A stretch of 64,000 nt of DNA, from contig OY744532.1 of assembly GCA_963556195.1 (NCBI GenBank), positions 75,987,313-76,051,312 of the forward strand. The letters are read 5' to 3'. This DNA comes from Sepiola atlantica (Eukaryota; Mollusca; Cephalopoda; Sepiida; Sepiolidae). Every line of letters begins with the position of its first letter. The first letter of the stretch is position 1. Made by a program: the position numbers and the translations under genes. Positions 31,501 to 35,050 of this stretch are shown here, in pieces. Below the pieces are notes generated by a model, which searched no databases, was not told the origin of the DNA, and saw only the letters and a list, made by a program, of their open reading frames with translations.

Positions 31501-32189
31501 AACAACATTTGAAAAAGATGGATTTTTTTCTCAAAATTTGCGAATTGAATTTGGTTCGTTGATTGTAAAATCAAAATTTGATAGTTTTCAATTGATCAAA
31601 ATGTTATTATTATCTGTGTACTAGAAGTACCCGTAACCCGTTGAATTATGGGAAATGTTGATCTAATTTTCTAAAATCACTCGATACTTAACTTTTAGGA
31701 AGAATTATCCGCAAGCTTGCAGCTCCTTGCATTTTTCTATTGTTTGTGAATTACATTTTTGTTCCGATGCTGGGAAAAAAAATCTTTAAAATGTTGTTGA
31801 TGTATATAGATTTAAGAAAAACAGTGCATGTTGAGTGTTCTACATCTATAGAAAGAGTCATCAGTATTTGAGAAAAATCATTTTACTGTATTTTCCGGAG
31901 AAAATGCCCCTTAAAATTCTAAGGTATAATTTCCGGATGTATTATTCAACTTCAAACAGCCATAAAATCTTTCAAAATTAAGCCTTGGACCTATTTTTTT
32001 ACTTTATTGTTTGCCTCTTTTTTTCTGTAGGTCGACTCTTGTGATGGCTCTCCGCTCTACTCTGCCTCCATCCCGATTGACCATTATGCTGATACAAGCT
32101 TCCGTGAGAAATACTTTGAAATGTATATGGAAAATGGTACGCTGCCTGCAAATAATGATATTCCTGCAGCTTCTTTGGAGTCCACATGA
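2962..32189 (+). CDS. TRMT11: tRNA guanosine-10 N2-methyltransferase catalytic subunit (TRMT11), partial spliced gene
   Basis: The joined exons are 2962-3105, 5792-5852, 12030-12125, 16069-16149, 17666-17833, 22110-22179, 25151-25279, 30071-30191 and 32031-32189. They total 1029 nt, which is 342 codons plus TGA, with every junction GT-AG and phase-compatible. Family knowledge: TRMT11 with its activator TRMT112 transfers a methyl group from SAM to N2 of guanosine 10 in tRNA. In the visible protein, DPFVGTG (95-101) is the SAM-binding loop, ADLD (117-120) the acidic strand after it, and DPPYG (183-187) the catalytic motif. LPEKTQYRL (210-218), GRLVYW (238-243) and RRLITMEKVK near 275-285 match the conserved C-terminal half. 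The human protein is about 463 residues, so roughly 120 N-terminal residues with the THUMP domain lie outside the window. No frameshift or internal stop was found, so the gene looks functional. Confidence 0.95.
3116..3165. repeat. Poly-T tracts in intron
   Basis: Two T runs directly downstream of the first donor site. They probably include the poly-A tail of a decayed retroposon read on the minus strand. Confidence 0.5.
3165..3640 (-). mobile_element. LINE 3' end, C-terminal coding fragment (minus strand)
   Basis: The minus strand reads PRRKFTRPTRQSTKSHPF, then SFFPRAAGLWNSLPAPCFPD. This is the tail found after the reverse transcriptase domain in many invertebrate non-LTR retrotransposons (arginine-rich block, LWNSLP, FP-D). 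The frame is broken by a shift near 3400. A G run lies at 3241-3253. The copies at 29040-29378 (minus) and 20270-21085 (plus, diverged) belong to the same family. The clade was not resolved; CR1/Jockey-like is an inference. Confidence 0.75.
3641..4430. other. Intronic sequence, nothing recognised
   Basis: Contains a CTT-rich microsatellite near 3700-3720 and pyrimidine runs near 4255-4285. The short open frames have no recognisable product. Confidence 0.5.
4435..4570 (-). repeat. tRNA-derived SINE fragment
   Basis: On the minus strand, A box TGGCATAATGG (4547-4557) fits TRGYNNARNNG exactly, and a degenerate B box GGAGTTTAATCCTC lies at 4503-4516. The spacing between the boxes fits a tRNA head. 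There is no cloverleaf-quality sequence, so it is a SINE head and not a tRNA gene. Confidence 0.65.
4620..5345 (+). mobile_element. LINE reverse transcriptase C-terminal region, decayed
   Basis: Pieces on the + strand in shifting frames: FTYLGSSLNNEG (from 4751), LLYGSETWHFK (near 4927), KLDVLDSKCFRKILGIKW (near 4974), then a tail ending in a W-region near 5280. The order, strand-proximal 'YLGS', 'LYGSETW', 'RKILGI', is that of the post-RT segment of non-LTR retrotransposons. Several stops and shifts make it inactive. Confidence 0.8.
5433..5735. repeat. Imperfect 33-bp direct repeat pair around about 225 bp
   Basis: TCTCATATCGAAGTTAAAAT at about 5433 and TCTCATATCGAAGTTAGAAA at about 5696 begin copies of a roughly 33-bp segment that also shares 'GGTGTAA'. 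The second copy ends about 55 bp before the exon 2 acceptor. It may be an old target duplication or a local duplication; no element was recognised between the copies. Confidence 0.5.
5792..5852 (+). CDS. TRMT11: TRMT11 exon 2 (visible numbering)
   Basis: Acceptor TTCTTGCAG; donor ATTG|GTAAAA. It starts in phase 0 and ends after the first base of a glycine codon. It encodes VAEGQRDKIQHYKLQNRCFI, which matches the family segment just before the methyltransferase fold. Confidence 0.93.
5853..6734. other. Intronic AT-rich sequence with simple repeats
   Basis: (GA)n runs at about 6263-6283, T and A homopolymers at about 6417-6455 and 6605-6617, and a G run at about 6660-6671. No gene or element was recognised. 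Confidence 0.5.
6735..7289. mobile_element. MITE with long terminal inverted repeats
   Basis: The left end starts CTTTCTTAGATTAGGACCCA (6735) and the right end is its reverse complement (to 7289). The outer 38 bp differ at only one position, and imperfect pairing continues for about 90 bp, including the CGGCAGTTTAC motif. The AT-rich interior has no coding sequence. The superfamily is undecided: if the true terminus is GGACCC, the flanks are TA...TA, as for a Tc1/mariner-type target. Confidence 0.8.
7429..7461. repeat. (TA)n microsatellite
   Basis: Uninterrupted AT dinucleotides inside the intron. Confidence 0.85.
7590..8060 (-). mobile_element. LINE-derived fragment (minus strand)
   Basis: Minus strand around 7940-8005 reads MEYCCPIRGG then LDRFQKSLRNLVG. 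This is the 'MEYC..W.GA....L..LDR.Q...LR' segment found after the RT domain, also present at 20560-20645. The segment 7618-7660 recurs near 47320-47360, which suggests a shared 3' region. Stops and shifts abound. Confidence 0.6.
8062..8420 (+). repeat. Interspersed repeat family A, copy 2
   Basis: Matches 1030-1500: 'CTGTCTGAAGATATTGGCTT', 'CATGTTCTGCAAAACC', and 'GGGTTGATATGCCGTAAAAC' near 8317. Only one copy of the tail unit is present, where copy 1 has three. Confidence 0.65.
8700..8830 (+). repeat. 5S rRNA-derived repeat, copy 1 (diverged)
   Basis: From about 8716 the order CGGCATAATCACGTTAACA, GTTCGGGTTAGATCA, AGCCTGGTCAGTACGAG, then ATGGATGACCATTTTGGA follows 5S rRNA through its internal promoter (A box, intermediate element, C box). 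The copy at 14651-14770 is better preserved. Internal changes rule out a functional 5S gene. Confidence 0.75.
8831..9391. other. Intronic sequence, nothing recognised
   Basis: No gene-like or repeat structure was identified between the 5S-derived repeat and the 30-bp array. Confidence 0.45.
9392..10612 (+). repeat. 30-bp minisatellite, about 40 copies, telomere-like core
   Basis: The unit is TATGAGTGTATGTACTGCTA plus GGGTTAAGGT, in near-perfect head-to-tail copies, with single-base variants (AACGTGATG in place of AAGGTTATG). The period divides by three, so one frame stays open through the whole array and reads as a 10-residue repeat (MSVCTARVKV). There is no splice context or homology to support translation. 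The AGGGTTA core resembles the TTAGGG telomere repeat; the last unit reads AGGGTTAGGGTTAGG. Confidence 0.95.
10613..12029. other. CpG-richer intronic segment after the minisatellite
   Basis: 10630-10910 is visibly richer in CG dinucleotides than its surroundings and pyrimidine-rich on the + strand. A TGACGTCA-like element (GACGTCATCA) lies near 11238. It could be a remnant of a retroelement LTR or promoter, but no paired end was found. 11400-12029 shows nothing beyond a pyrimidine tract before exon 3. Confidence 0.4.
12030..12125 (+). CDS. TRMT11: TRMT11 exon 3, SAM-binding motif
   Basis: Acceptor CCTTACAG; donor ACAG|GTAAGT. It encodes GNTSMDAGLSFIMANMG and then KLVFDPFVGTG, with the DPFVGTG SAM-binding loop at visible residues 95-101. 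A glycine codon is split at both ends. Confidence 0.95.
12187..12373. repeat. 18-bp minisatellite, about 10 copies
   Basis: Unit AAATTATGCTGATTTTCA with C/T variation near the end, starting about 60 bp after the exon 3 donor. The period divides by three, so both strands stay open; this is not evidence of coding. Confidence 0.95.
12360..12505. repeat. Left copy of a diverged direct repeat flanking a LINE
   Basis: The order GATTTTCAAAATTAGATTAA, then 'TAATGGGAGCT', then 'CTGTATTTTCACACATG' and 'CACCATAGCAGTTGATGT' is repeated at 13612-13775. The LINE at 12575-13545 lies between the copies. Confidence 0.65.
12575..13545 (+). mobile_element. LINE reverse transcriptase fragment, catalytic motif mutated
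   Basis: From 12585 one frame reads EPLYADVLSIVDTSLEALVE and then KGLRINIAKTKVM: the RT palm motif followed by the conserved 'KGL.IN..KTK.M'. The canonical YADD is YADV here (12594-12605). After frameshifts come VHKRCSGISG (near 12832), FCYLADSLSADGGCE (near 12975), VILYGSETWAAS (near 13142), NERSMVKWICHVK (near 13207) and RGRMRW-like sequence ending at 13531. It is a 5'-truncated, inactive copy, in the same family as 40725-41290. Confidence 0.88.
13612..13775. repeat. Right copy of the direct repeat flanking the LINE
   Basis: Diverged copy of 12360-12505: 'CTGATTTTCAAAATTTGGGC', 'GTAATGGGAGCTTTAAAAAA', 'CACCACAACAGTCGATGTAT'. It carries about 40 bp more than the left copy in the middle. Confidence 0.6.
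13799..13866. repeat. Short telomeric-repeat insertion between 24-bp direct repeats
   Basis: 13799-13822 and 13843-13866 are identical over 24 bp (ATCCTGGGACAAGTATTCCA plus GCTT). The 20 bp between them are AACCCTAACCCTAACTCTAA, the C-rich telomeric strand with one change. This looks like telomere-repeat capture at a staggered break. Confidence 0.85.
14165..14400 (-). repeat. U2-type SINE, long form, reverse orientation, head missing
   Basis: Reverse complement of the body of the copy at 45945-46285. Shared features are the GCACAGG/CCTGTGC box, the GGAGGCGAAGCCT-type hairpin, 'GGCGCCTGAG' and 'GCCTGGGCAGCC'. The U2 head is not visible on the right side, so it is 5'-truncated. A G run lies at 14364-14374. 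Confidence 0.7.
14636..14832 (+). mobile_element. 5S rRNA-headed retroposon with a perfect 15-bp target duplication
   Basis: GATCGCATACACATG occurs at 14636-14650 and again at 14818-14832. The 167 bp between begin TACGGCATAATCACATTGAC, which is 5S rRNA from about nucleotide 4. They continue through GGTTAAGCAACATGGAGCC and TGATTAGTACCAGATGGGTC to ACACTGTATGT, and then a roughly 50-bp non-5S tail. The 5S internal promoter is recognisable. The direct repeats show retroposition, as for a 5S-headed SINE (SINE3-like class), not a tandem 5S gene. Confidence 0.88.
14862..15115 (-). repeat. Interspersed repeat family A, copy 3 (inverted)
   Basis: Inverted relative to 905-1550: 'TTTTATGGCATATCAACCCT' near 14886, 'CATTTTGGTAAAAGTTTTTA' near 14934, and 'GCTTTGCAGAACATAATTGA' near 15039. 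Confidence 0.65.
15116..15984. other. AT-rich intronic sequence
   Basis: Nothing recognised. 15420-15560 resembles moderately repetitive non-coding sequence ('GTATGTACAGGATTCACTCC'), but no second copy was found in the window. Confidence 0.4.
15985..16062. repeat. (ATT/ATC)n microsatellite abutting the exon 4 acceptor
   Basis: Interrupted ATTATC/ATTATT repeats end at about 16062, six bases before the acceptor AG at 16067-16068. The usual pyrimidine tract is therefore made of this low-complexity sequence. Confidence 0.85.
16069..16149 (+). CDS. TRMT11: TRMT11 exon 4
   Basis: Acceptor CTTATTAG; donor AGAG|GTAAGT. It encodes SLLVACAHFDAYVMGADLDY then LLLHGR, the helix after the SAM loop and the acidic strand that contacts SAM ribose in the family (ADLD, visible residues 117-120). 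Split glycine at the start, split alanine at the end. Confidence 0.94.
16435..16830 (+). mobile_element. LINE C-terminal fragment
   Basis: From about 16437 it reads ESQCQWNLQDEIRDN in one frame, then VVDLDATCGDTLLTSN (near 16578), AGSAAQDAEIKK, and after a shift SAAVEIFGVVGPHSIAFLS. This matches the 'W DATC.DTLA', 'AG.AA..A' and 'P.AVETLG..G' series at the C-terminus of a common invertebrate LINE ORF2. It is inactive. Confidence 0.75.
16980..17587. mobile_element. hAT-type non-autonomous DNA transposon with 8-bp target duplication
   Basis: The left end CAGGAGCGGGCAACCTTTTC and right end GGAGGTTGCCCGCCCCTG form imperfect terminal inverted repeats. The flanks ATTTAAAG (16972-16979) and ATCTAAAG (17588-17595) agree at 7 of 8 bases, the target length expected for hAT. 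The subterminal right end is rich in GCGGGCC motifs. There is no transposase. Confidence 0.9.
17666..17833 (+). CDS. TRMT11: TRMT11 exon 5, ends inside the catalytic motif
   Basis: Acceptor TGTCTACAG; donor GACC|GTAAGT. It encodes 55 whole codons (ARPSRHNQKERDSNESIHSN onward) and ends FDVIITD plus the first base of a proline codon. The intron therefore splits the catalytic DPPY motif. Confidence 0.95.
17871..17915 (-). mobile_element. Helitron-like 3' end fragment
   Basis: The minus strand ends CCCGGGCAACACCGTTACTG then ACTGCTAG|T. The GC-rich, hairpin-like end followed by CTAG and a T is a Helitron 3' signature. The rest of the element was not found. Confidence 0.5.
18283..18530 (+). repeat. 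U2 snRNA-headed SINE, copy 2, with probable target duplication
   Basis: The head GCCTTCTCGTTAGAAGC plus AAAGTGTAGTATCTGTTC is U2-like. The body and tail match 28374-28596. The flanks CCCATAGTGCACAATG (18283-18298) and CCCATTGTGCATAAATG (18514-18530) are similar enough to be an aged target duplication, which would bound the element at 18299-18513. Confidence 0.75.
18531..19383. other. AT-rich intronic sequence
   Basis: Nothing recognised. A short direct repeat of 'TTTTGGATCTATTT' lies at 18850-18873. Confidence 0.45.
19384..20262 (+). repeat. 42-bp minisatellite, about 21 copies
   Basis: Unit GAAATGTTAGCTTACATTAT plus GATTGGTTAAAATTTTGGAA plus AA, with TTAGC/TTAAC and TATGATT/TATAATT variants. 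The period divides by three, so one frame (14-residue NVNLHYDWLKFWKR unit) is open from 19911 into the neighbouring LINE. An indel at about 19921-19930 breaks it upstream. No sign of real translation. Confidence 0.95.
20270..21085 (+). mobile_element. LINE 3' half, post-RT region, decayed
   Basis: Immediately follows the 42-bp array. It reads YLYKATIHPSMEYCCHMW then LLNRVQKRV (20534-20642), later KMQKFKCNVNKHLAAQLP (near 20925). This is the same C-terminal series as the minus-strand copies at 3165 and 29040. Several stops. The 3' end is near 21080. Confidence 0.8.
21383..21846 (+). mobile_element. Nested or doubled non-autonomous Helitron
   Basis: The 5' terminus TCTATTATATAAAGGA occurs twice, at 21383 and 21596; the second is preceded by A. 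The 3' terminus CTAG lies at 21843-21846, followed by T, giving the A|T target expected for Helitrons (21596-21846). The first part (to about 21530) matches 33343-33490, so the left unit is a truncated relative joined to a shorter one. Confidence 0.65.
22110..22179 (+). CDS. TRMT11: TRMT11 exon 6, completes the catalytic motif
   Basis: Acceptor GTTTTACAG; donor AAAG|GTTTGT. With the last base of exon 5 it encodes PPYGIREPAKKIASTNKRS then NSNE and two bases of an arginine codon. The PPYG here finishes DPPYG, the amino-methyltransferase motif that holds the target guanine. Confidence 0.94.
22559..23046. repeat. (TA)n tract with a 30-bp direct repeat and a 28-bp perfect inverted repeat
   Basis: (TA)n at 22556-22590. 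AGAAGGAACAGGTAAAACAA plus ATACCTTTA occurs at about 22591 and again at about 22982. TGTTTAAAGTTCATATTTTT (22932-22959) has its exact reverse complement at 23019-23046, with the second direct-repeat copy inside the 59-nt loop. Confidence 0.8.
23370..23642. repeat. Long fold-back element, about 105-bp arms
   Basis: ACATTACAGATTCCAGAGAT (left) pairs with the reverse complement of ATATCTGGAATCTGTAATGT (right), and TTTCATTGACAC and TTTAGAAAAGGC also pair. Arms run roughly 23370-23475 and 23538-23642 with a loop of about 60 nt. No coding sequence. Best described as a MITE or fold-back element. Confidence 0.8.
23795..23915 (-). repeat. SINE fragment with a conserved-domain-like end
   Basis: 'TATACAAACATTTTGGCTAC' near 23836 recurs near 32616. 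The segment ending CTTCGCTTCATCAGGGCAAG resembles the central domain of the tRNA SINEs at 34505 and 39535 on the minus strand. No tRNA head was seen. Confidence 0.4.
23920..25150. other. Intronic sequence, nothing recognised
   Basis: (TTTA)n near 24043-24063 and a pyrimidine-rich stretch at 24240-24450. No gene or element signature. Confidence 0.45.
25151..25279 (+). CDS. TRMT11: TRMT11 exon 7
   Basis: Acceptor TTTTCCGCAG; donor TCAGA|GTAAGC. It encodes LFKLPEKTQYRLTDIFKDLL then NGRLVYWFPVCRSE. The last roughly 30 bases and the donor site are repeated at 25672-25704, after a LINE fragment. Confidence 0.94.
25251..25704 (+). repeat. Duplicated exon 7 end and donor flanking a LINE fragment
   Basis: TCTATTGGTTTCCTGTGTG plus TCGATCAGAGTAA (from 25252) recurs as TCTATTGGTTCCTCGTATG plus TCGATCAGAGTAA (from 25672), with one indel and two or three substitutions. 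The upstream copy is the true exon end. The downstream copy keeps AGA|GTAA, so it could act as a weaker cryptic donor. Confidence 0.85.
25292..25668 (+). mobile_element. Internal LINE reverse transcriptase fragment
   Basis: Reads KLASVLSKLYNKCLAESCFP (from 25308). After shifts it gives 'IVHHLKNGKLLSDQ.YGFR'-like sequence (near 25506) and ends ALDISKA at the duplicated boundary. These are RT fingers and palm motifs ('LFN.CL....FP..WK', 'QYGFR', 'DISKAFD'). Neither LINE end is present, which is unusual for target-primed insertion. Confidence 0.78.
25713..26499. other. Intronic sequence with repeated phrases
   Basis: 'AATAGTTTTGGAGC' / 'AATAGTTTTAGAGC' / 'AAGTAGTTTTGGAAC' recur at about 26200, 26320 and 26432, followed by 'TTATAAGTG', so a loose roughly 110-120-bp repeat may exist. 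No coding potential. Confidence 0.4.
26530..26995 (+). repeat. 24-bp pyrimidine-rich minisatellite, about 19 copies
   Basis: Unit TTTTTCTTGCTCTTCCTTTC with CCTC, pyrimidine on the + strand except for one or two G per unit. The period divides by three, so several frames on both strands stay open; the minus strand reads a Glu/Lys repeat (EEQEKEGK). A 190-codon minus frame exists only because of this. Such a tract can in principle form triplex DNA and lies in intron 7. Confidence 0.95.
26996..27554. other. Intronic sequence, nothing recognised
   Basis: 27425-27530 has a C-rich + strand with a loosely coding-like look, but no motif was recognised. Confidence 0.4.
27555..27860 (+). repeat. Interspersed repeat family A, copy 4
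   Basis: 27594-27680 matches 933-1020 ('CAGAGCGGTTGTACCTGT', 'CCCATCTATGGGTTAAATAG'), and the tail keeps 'AAAAGCTTTTACAAAAATGA'. Confidence 0.6.
27861..28373. other. Intronic sequence, nothing recognised
   Basis: AT-rich; the short open frames at 28057-28245 have no recognisable motif. Confidence 0.45.
28374..28596 (+). repeat. U2 snRNA-headed SINE, copy 3 (clearest short form)
   Basis: CTTGGCCTTTTGGCTAGGAG then CAAAGTGTAGTATCTGTTC matches the 5' region of U2 snRNA (stem-loop I and the branch-site-pairing region). The U2 match stops soon after, at a short GATACTACAC return. The body runs to GCCCTCGTGGGAGGCAAGTA and AATAGG. The head-to-body break rules out a U2 gene. Confidence 0.85.
28600..29039. 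other. Intronic sequence, nothing recognised
   Basis: AT-rich, no repeat partner found except a short 'GATACTACACTTAG' phrase near 28840 similar to the U2 SINE head region. Confidence 0.4.
29040..29378 (-). mobile_element. LINE 3' end, C-terminal coding fragment (minus strand), copy 2
   Basis: Reads ATLVPPRRKFTRPTRQSTKS, then LWNSLPAPCFPDRTDMQKFK and NVNRHLAEQIPS with a stop: the intact last roughly 79 codons of the LINE ORF. It is about 90% similar by eye to 3165-3520 and is followed by the same 3' UTR ('GGCGGCCTGCCTTG' region near 29065). Confidence 0.85.
29425..30003 (+). repeat. 37-bp minisatellite, about 10-12 copies
   Basis: Unit AAGTTTGAAATAGCATTTTC plus ATTGGTCTGTCATGCTT, regular from about 29570 and degenerate at both ends; some units lack TTAAG. 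The array ends about 65 bp before the exon 8 acceptor. Confidence 0.93.
30071..30191 (+). CDS. TRMT11: TRMT11 exon 8
   Basis: Acceptor TTTTTACCAG; donor GAA|GTAAGT. It completes a split glutamate codon and encodes YKEENIPVHPCLKLIANSEQ then PLSTRVGRRLITMEKVKAYE. The RRLITMEK segment is strongly conserved in the family. Confidence 0.94.
30530..30560 (-). mobile_element. Helitron-like terminus
   Basis: The minus strand reads CGGCACATGGATCGCCTAG|T, a short CTAG-T terminus after GC-richer sequence. Weak evidence by itself. Confidence 0.3.
30698..30843. repeat. Direct repeat, left copy (about 146 bp)
   Basis: AAATGTTGTTTATGTATATA to TTAAAATTCTAAGGTATAA. The right copy is at 31787-31927, differing by a few substitutions and a small deletion. 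Confidence 0.85.
30908..30950 (-). mobile_element. Helitron-like 3' end
   Basis: The minus strand ends AGCTGGTAAAGCCAGCTAG|T. The stem AGCTGG/CCAGCT with a TAAAG loop directly before AG|T fits a Helitron 3' hairpin and CTAG end. Confidence 0.5.
31787..31927. repeat. Direct repeat, right copy
   Basis: Second copy of 30698-30843, about 1.09 kb downstream in the same intron. The interval holds Helitron-like ends and a G run at 31372-31383. Confidence 0.85.
32031..32189 (+). CDS. TRMT11: TRMT11 terminal coding exon
   Basis: Acceptor TTTTTCTGTAG. It encodes VDSCDGSPLYSASIPIDHYA, then SFREKYFEMYMENG and ends PAASLEST with TGA at 32187-32189. The 'FREKYF' motif is conserved near the C-terminus of the family; the tail after it is variable. 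Confidence 0.93.
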   Translation, partial: VDSCDGSPLYSASIPIDHYADTSFREKYFEMYMENGTLPANNDIPAASLEST

Positions 32190-32280
32190 CATCTAAAATA
32201 ACACCAACAAATCATTATTCTTTCATATGTAATAGATTCATTCTTCACATCGAGAAATATTTAATTATTTTCTCGAGAAA

Positions 32281-32286
32281 AATAAA
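32281..32286 (+). terminator. TRMT11 polyadenylation signal
   Basis: AATAAA 92 nt after the stop codon. The short 3' UTR (32190 to about 32305) is AT-rich. Cleavage would be expected 10-30 nt downstream; the exact site cannot be seen. Confidence 0.7.
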
Positions 32287-32374
32287 ACTGGCAAAGGAAG
32301 GGTGAAAAAAAAACACAGAGTGAGGGGGCGGGGGCACTTTTCCTTCAAAAAATTGCATTACTATTATTTCCAAA

Positions 32375-32640
32375 TGACTTTAGTCCGGTGTTCGAATCCT
32401 GTGACCGGTGTTACAGTTACATCTAGCTGCACTGATGAGTCTTGGTTAACATGGAACATATATGTATGTTGATATTGAAAAATATTATAAATATATATAT
32501 ATATGGTGTTTGTGAGGTTATTTGTTTATAGGGGGTTAATCCTATGAAACTACAATGTTTATACAATAGTGCTCAATAACAAGTAGAGCTATATTTTAGT
32601 ATAAATTTTTATTTATACAAACATTTTGGCTACATATGTA
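32375..32640 (+). repeat. tRNA-type SINE fragment with B box
   Basis: GGTGTTCGAATCCTGTGACC near 32388 contains a perfect B box (GTTCGAATCC). It is followed by 'CTGCACTGATGAGTCTTGGT' near 32428, the domain shared in inverted form at 33045-33120 and 33765-33830. A-box half missing. The right part (from 32586) matches 23800-23860. Confidence 0.6.
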
Positions 32641-33039
32641 CATACATATACATATATATTAGTTCTGTTTGGTGGAAAGAAACCTAATAGAGTTCTCGAT
32701 TATTTTATAAGAGCGTAATATTTATTTATGATTTCACAGAAGTTTAGATCGTCTCAAGATAACATGGTTTTGTGACTAAAACAGAGCCTGGCTAAAAAAT
32801 TGACAGGTGTTATCTGCCGTGTCACTCGTCAGTCATGTTTGATCTGTAAATGGAAGATGAAGTGGAGGGAGTGTAACACCATCGATTTCGTATCCGGTGC
32901 ATACCAGACTGATAAAGATCTTTGTATCGGTCCACGTCCACCCCTATTCAAAACTTCAGCATGCACCAGACAGGAAATTGAGTGTTATTAATCTCCGCAC
33001 TTTTATTTAAAATAAATATTTTTCCATATCTACATACAT

Positions 33040-33120
33040 ATATGTTTCATCTTAACCAAGACTCATCAGTGTGGCTAGATATAACTGTACCATAGGTCAC
33101 AGGATTCAAATTAGACTAAA
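33040..33120 (-). repeat. Same SINE family, inverted fragment
   Basis: Reverse complement of 32390-32465: 'CTTAACCAAGACTCATCAGT' and 'GGTCACAGGATTCAAATTAG'. Together with 32375 it makes an inverted pair about 600 bp apart. Confidence 0.6.
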
Positions 33121-33148
33121 GTCATCTTTGATTTATATCCAACGTCTT

Positions 33149-33166
33149 TGCCCCCCCCCCCCCCCA
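33149..33166. repeat. Poly-C tract
   Basis: An 18-base C run. Confidence 0.8.
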
Positions 33167-33342
33167 CGGCTACTGAGACAGTTATACAACGAAGAAAGGG
33201 AAATAGTCCTATTATTCATTTAACGAACATAGTCAGCCTTTATAAAGTGTTCGACTATGGGGAGGGAACTTTGCAATTTTGCTTTAGTTAGCTATTCATA
33301 TTTCCCTTACAGAGTGCTCTTACTTGAAAGGAGCTTTAAATA

Positions 33343-33743
33343 ATTATATAAAGGGCATTTATGTGTGTGTGTGTGTCTCCAGCTAAAAGTCCAAAAATAC
33401 AAAACAAAACCCCACAAAGTTGGTATATTCTTGATCGGTGTTGCCCCGATGGATAATATCTCAAATTTAGAAAAATAATATTCATTCTTTGACTCTAAAT
33501 CTGGCGCAGAACGTGTCAGGAAGGGTCGGTCTTCCAGACATTTTGTGTACTAACAGAAGGGAAGTAACTCTGATTTTTTATCATGGGGATACTTCCCTTA
33601 TTCTGACTCATTTCTCGAGTTGTGTGTATGTCCAGAGAGAGGAATGGGCTGGGCGGAGAAGAAGGGGGGGGGGGGGGGGGATAAAAGTTTTAATAGAAAT
33701 ATGTTACATTTTTGCCCCAGGCAACACCGAGTAGCTCTGCTAG
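33343..33743 (+). mobile_element. Non-autonomous Helitron
   Basis: The start TTATATAAAGGGCATTTATG matches the terminus seen at 21383. The end reads GCCCCAGGCAACACCGAGTA then GCTCTGCTAG followed by T, the expected hairpin-derived sequence plus CTAG|T. Internal similarity to 21383-21530 ('CCACAAAGTTGGTATATTCT'). A G run at 33665-33680. The first base of the 5' end is uncertain (TT in place of TC). Confidence 0.72.
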
Positions 33744-33759
33744 TTTATAATAGTTTACA

Positions 33760-33845
33760 ATATCCACATACATATATGCTTCATCATAACCAAGACTCAT
33801 CAGTGTGGCTAGATATAACTCTACCACCGCTCGCAGTGGACAGAA
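33760..33845 (-). repeat. SINE domain fragment
   Basis: 'CATAACCAAGACTCATCAGT' and 'GGCTAGATATAACTCTACCA' match 33050-33095. Adjacent to the Helitron 3' end. Confidence 0.55.
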
Positions 33846-34504
33846 CAGCAGTGTAGAGAAAAGGATTTCCGATAAATATGAGATGAACTTTACTGACTTT
33901 AGCACAATTTGTAATTTGCATTGATTATTAGTTACTGAATTTAAAAAGCATTGATTTTCTTTTTTTCTATAAAATAAATGTAAGTGTTATGATTTGTATT
34001 AGAATTAATCTTAGCACAATTCTCTTTTAGCAATAACTTAAATTCCTGTTATACTTTCTACTAAAAAAAAGAAACTATTTTTTGTTTTTTGAATGAATAG
34101 GCAGTTTTTATTTCCTTTTTATCTATGTACTACCATTTATCACTTGTAATCATGCCATAGGTTGACCATCCCTGGCTTATTAATTATTTTTTAGAACCAA
34201 GTGTATTATCAGCACCCTCAATTATGCTAGAAGCTGAATGGAACAGATTTAGCATTACACTGTATGTGACATCACTCAAAGGCCACGTCTTTTCAAATTG
34301 TTTACTTGTTCAAATTTATGGCTGAGCATACATTTAGCAGCCTGGTTCTGCTAGCCTATGAAAGGAACAGACTTAGCATGACACATATCTGACATGATTT
34401 CAAACGACTATGCCCTTTCGAAACATAAACTTGCATTTTCAAATGAACTTGTTCATAAAATATTTTTCCATAAAAAAATTCCAAAAATGTATTTATTTAT
34501 ATAT
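33846..34504. other. Intergenic AT-rich sequence
   Basis: 34210-34260 and 34360-34400 share phrases ('GGAACAGATTTAGCATTACA' / 'GGAACAGACTTAGCATGACA') also seen at 16230, indicating old repeats. No genes. Confidence 0.4.
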
Positions 34505-34835
34505 ATATGGCGCAATGGATAAAGTGCTAAGTAAATAATCAGTTTTAAGTGATAGTCTTCTGGAGGCTGATAGTTCAATCCTCGTTGCGGGTGATACTAG
34601 TAATACATTTACGAATTACTTAAGACTTCTATCTGGTCACAGAACGAGAGCAAGCTACCCCCATGGATTAAATAAAGGATTGCGTATAGATTCTCGAGTT
34701 TGACGGAAAGATTTCCGAGTTCGACCAGATACACCTGAAGAAGATCGGAGGTTACATTGGCCGAAACATTGTAGGAGCAGTAGTCCGAATAATCACAATA
34801 ATGTAAGTTTATATTTATTCCTTTAAATTTCAATT
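34505..34835 (+). repeat. tRNA-derived SINE, nearly full length
   Basis: The head GGCGCAATGGATAAAGTGCT (34509) and B box AGTTCAATCCTCG (34572) are tRNA-like. About 165 bp on, 'ACCTGAAGAAGATCGGAGGT' and 'TTGGCCGAAACATTG' form a conserved-domain-like block before a TTTATATTTATTCC 3' end. Interspersed-repeat calling is from structure; subfamily unknown. Confidence 0.72.
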
Positions 34836-34871
34836 TGACAAAGTTAATTTTCTCAAAACGGTTTTATACAA

Positions 34872-35050
34872 AATTATTCAGCATCATCATATTCGGTTTA
34901 ACATCTGTTTTCCATGCTGGCATGTGTTGGACGGTTTTTCGAAATCCATTGGGATAGGTATGAACACCACTCACCAGCTCTTCATCATCATATTCAGCTT
35001 AACGTCTGTTTTACATGCTGACATGTGTTGGACGGTTTTTCGAAATTGAC
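34872..35050 (+). repeat. Two tandem copies of a dispersed repeat
   Basis: 'TTAACATCTGTTTTCCATGC' (34898) and 'TTAACGTCTGTTTTACATGC' (35000), each followed by TGTGTTGGACGGTTTTTCGA. I associate this phrase with a very common dispersed repeat in octopus and squid sequences (memory, not a search). It extends to about 35180 with coding-like but unrecognised text. Confidence 0.65.

Noticed and set aside
32004..32196. Small genes overlapping the last TRMT11 exon
   Set aside because: Open frames in other phases and on the other strand over a confirmed coding exon.
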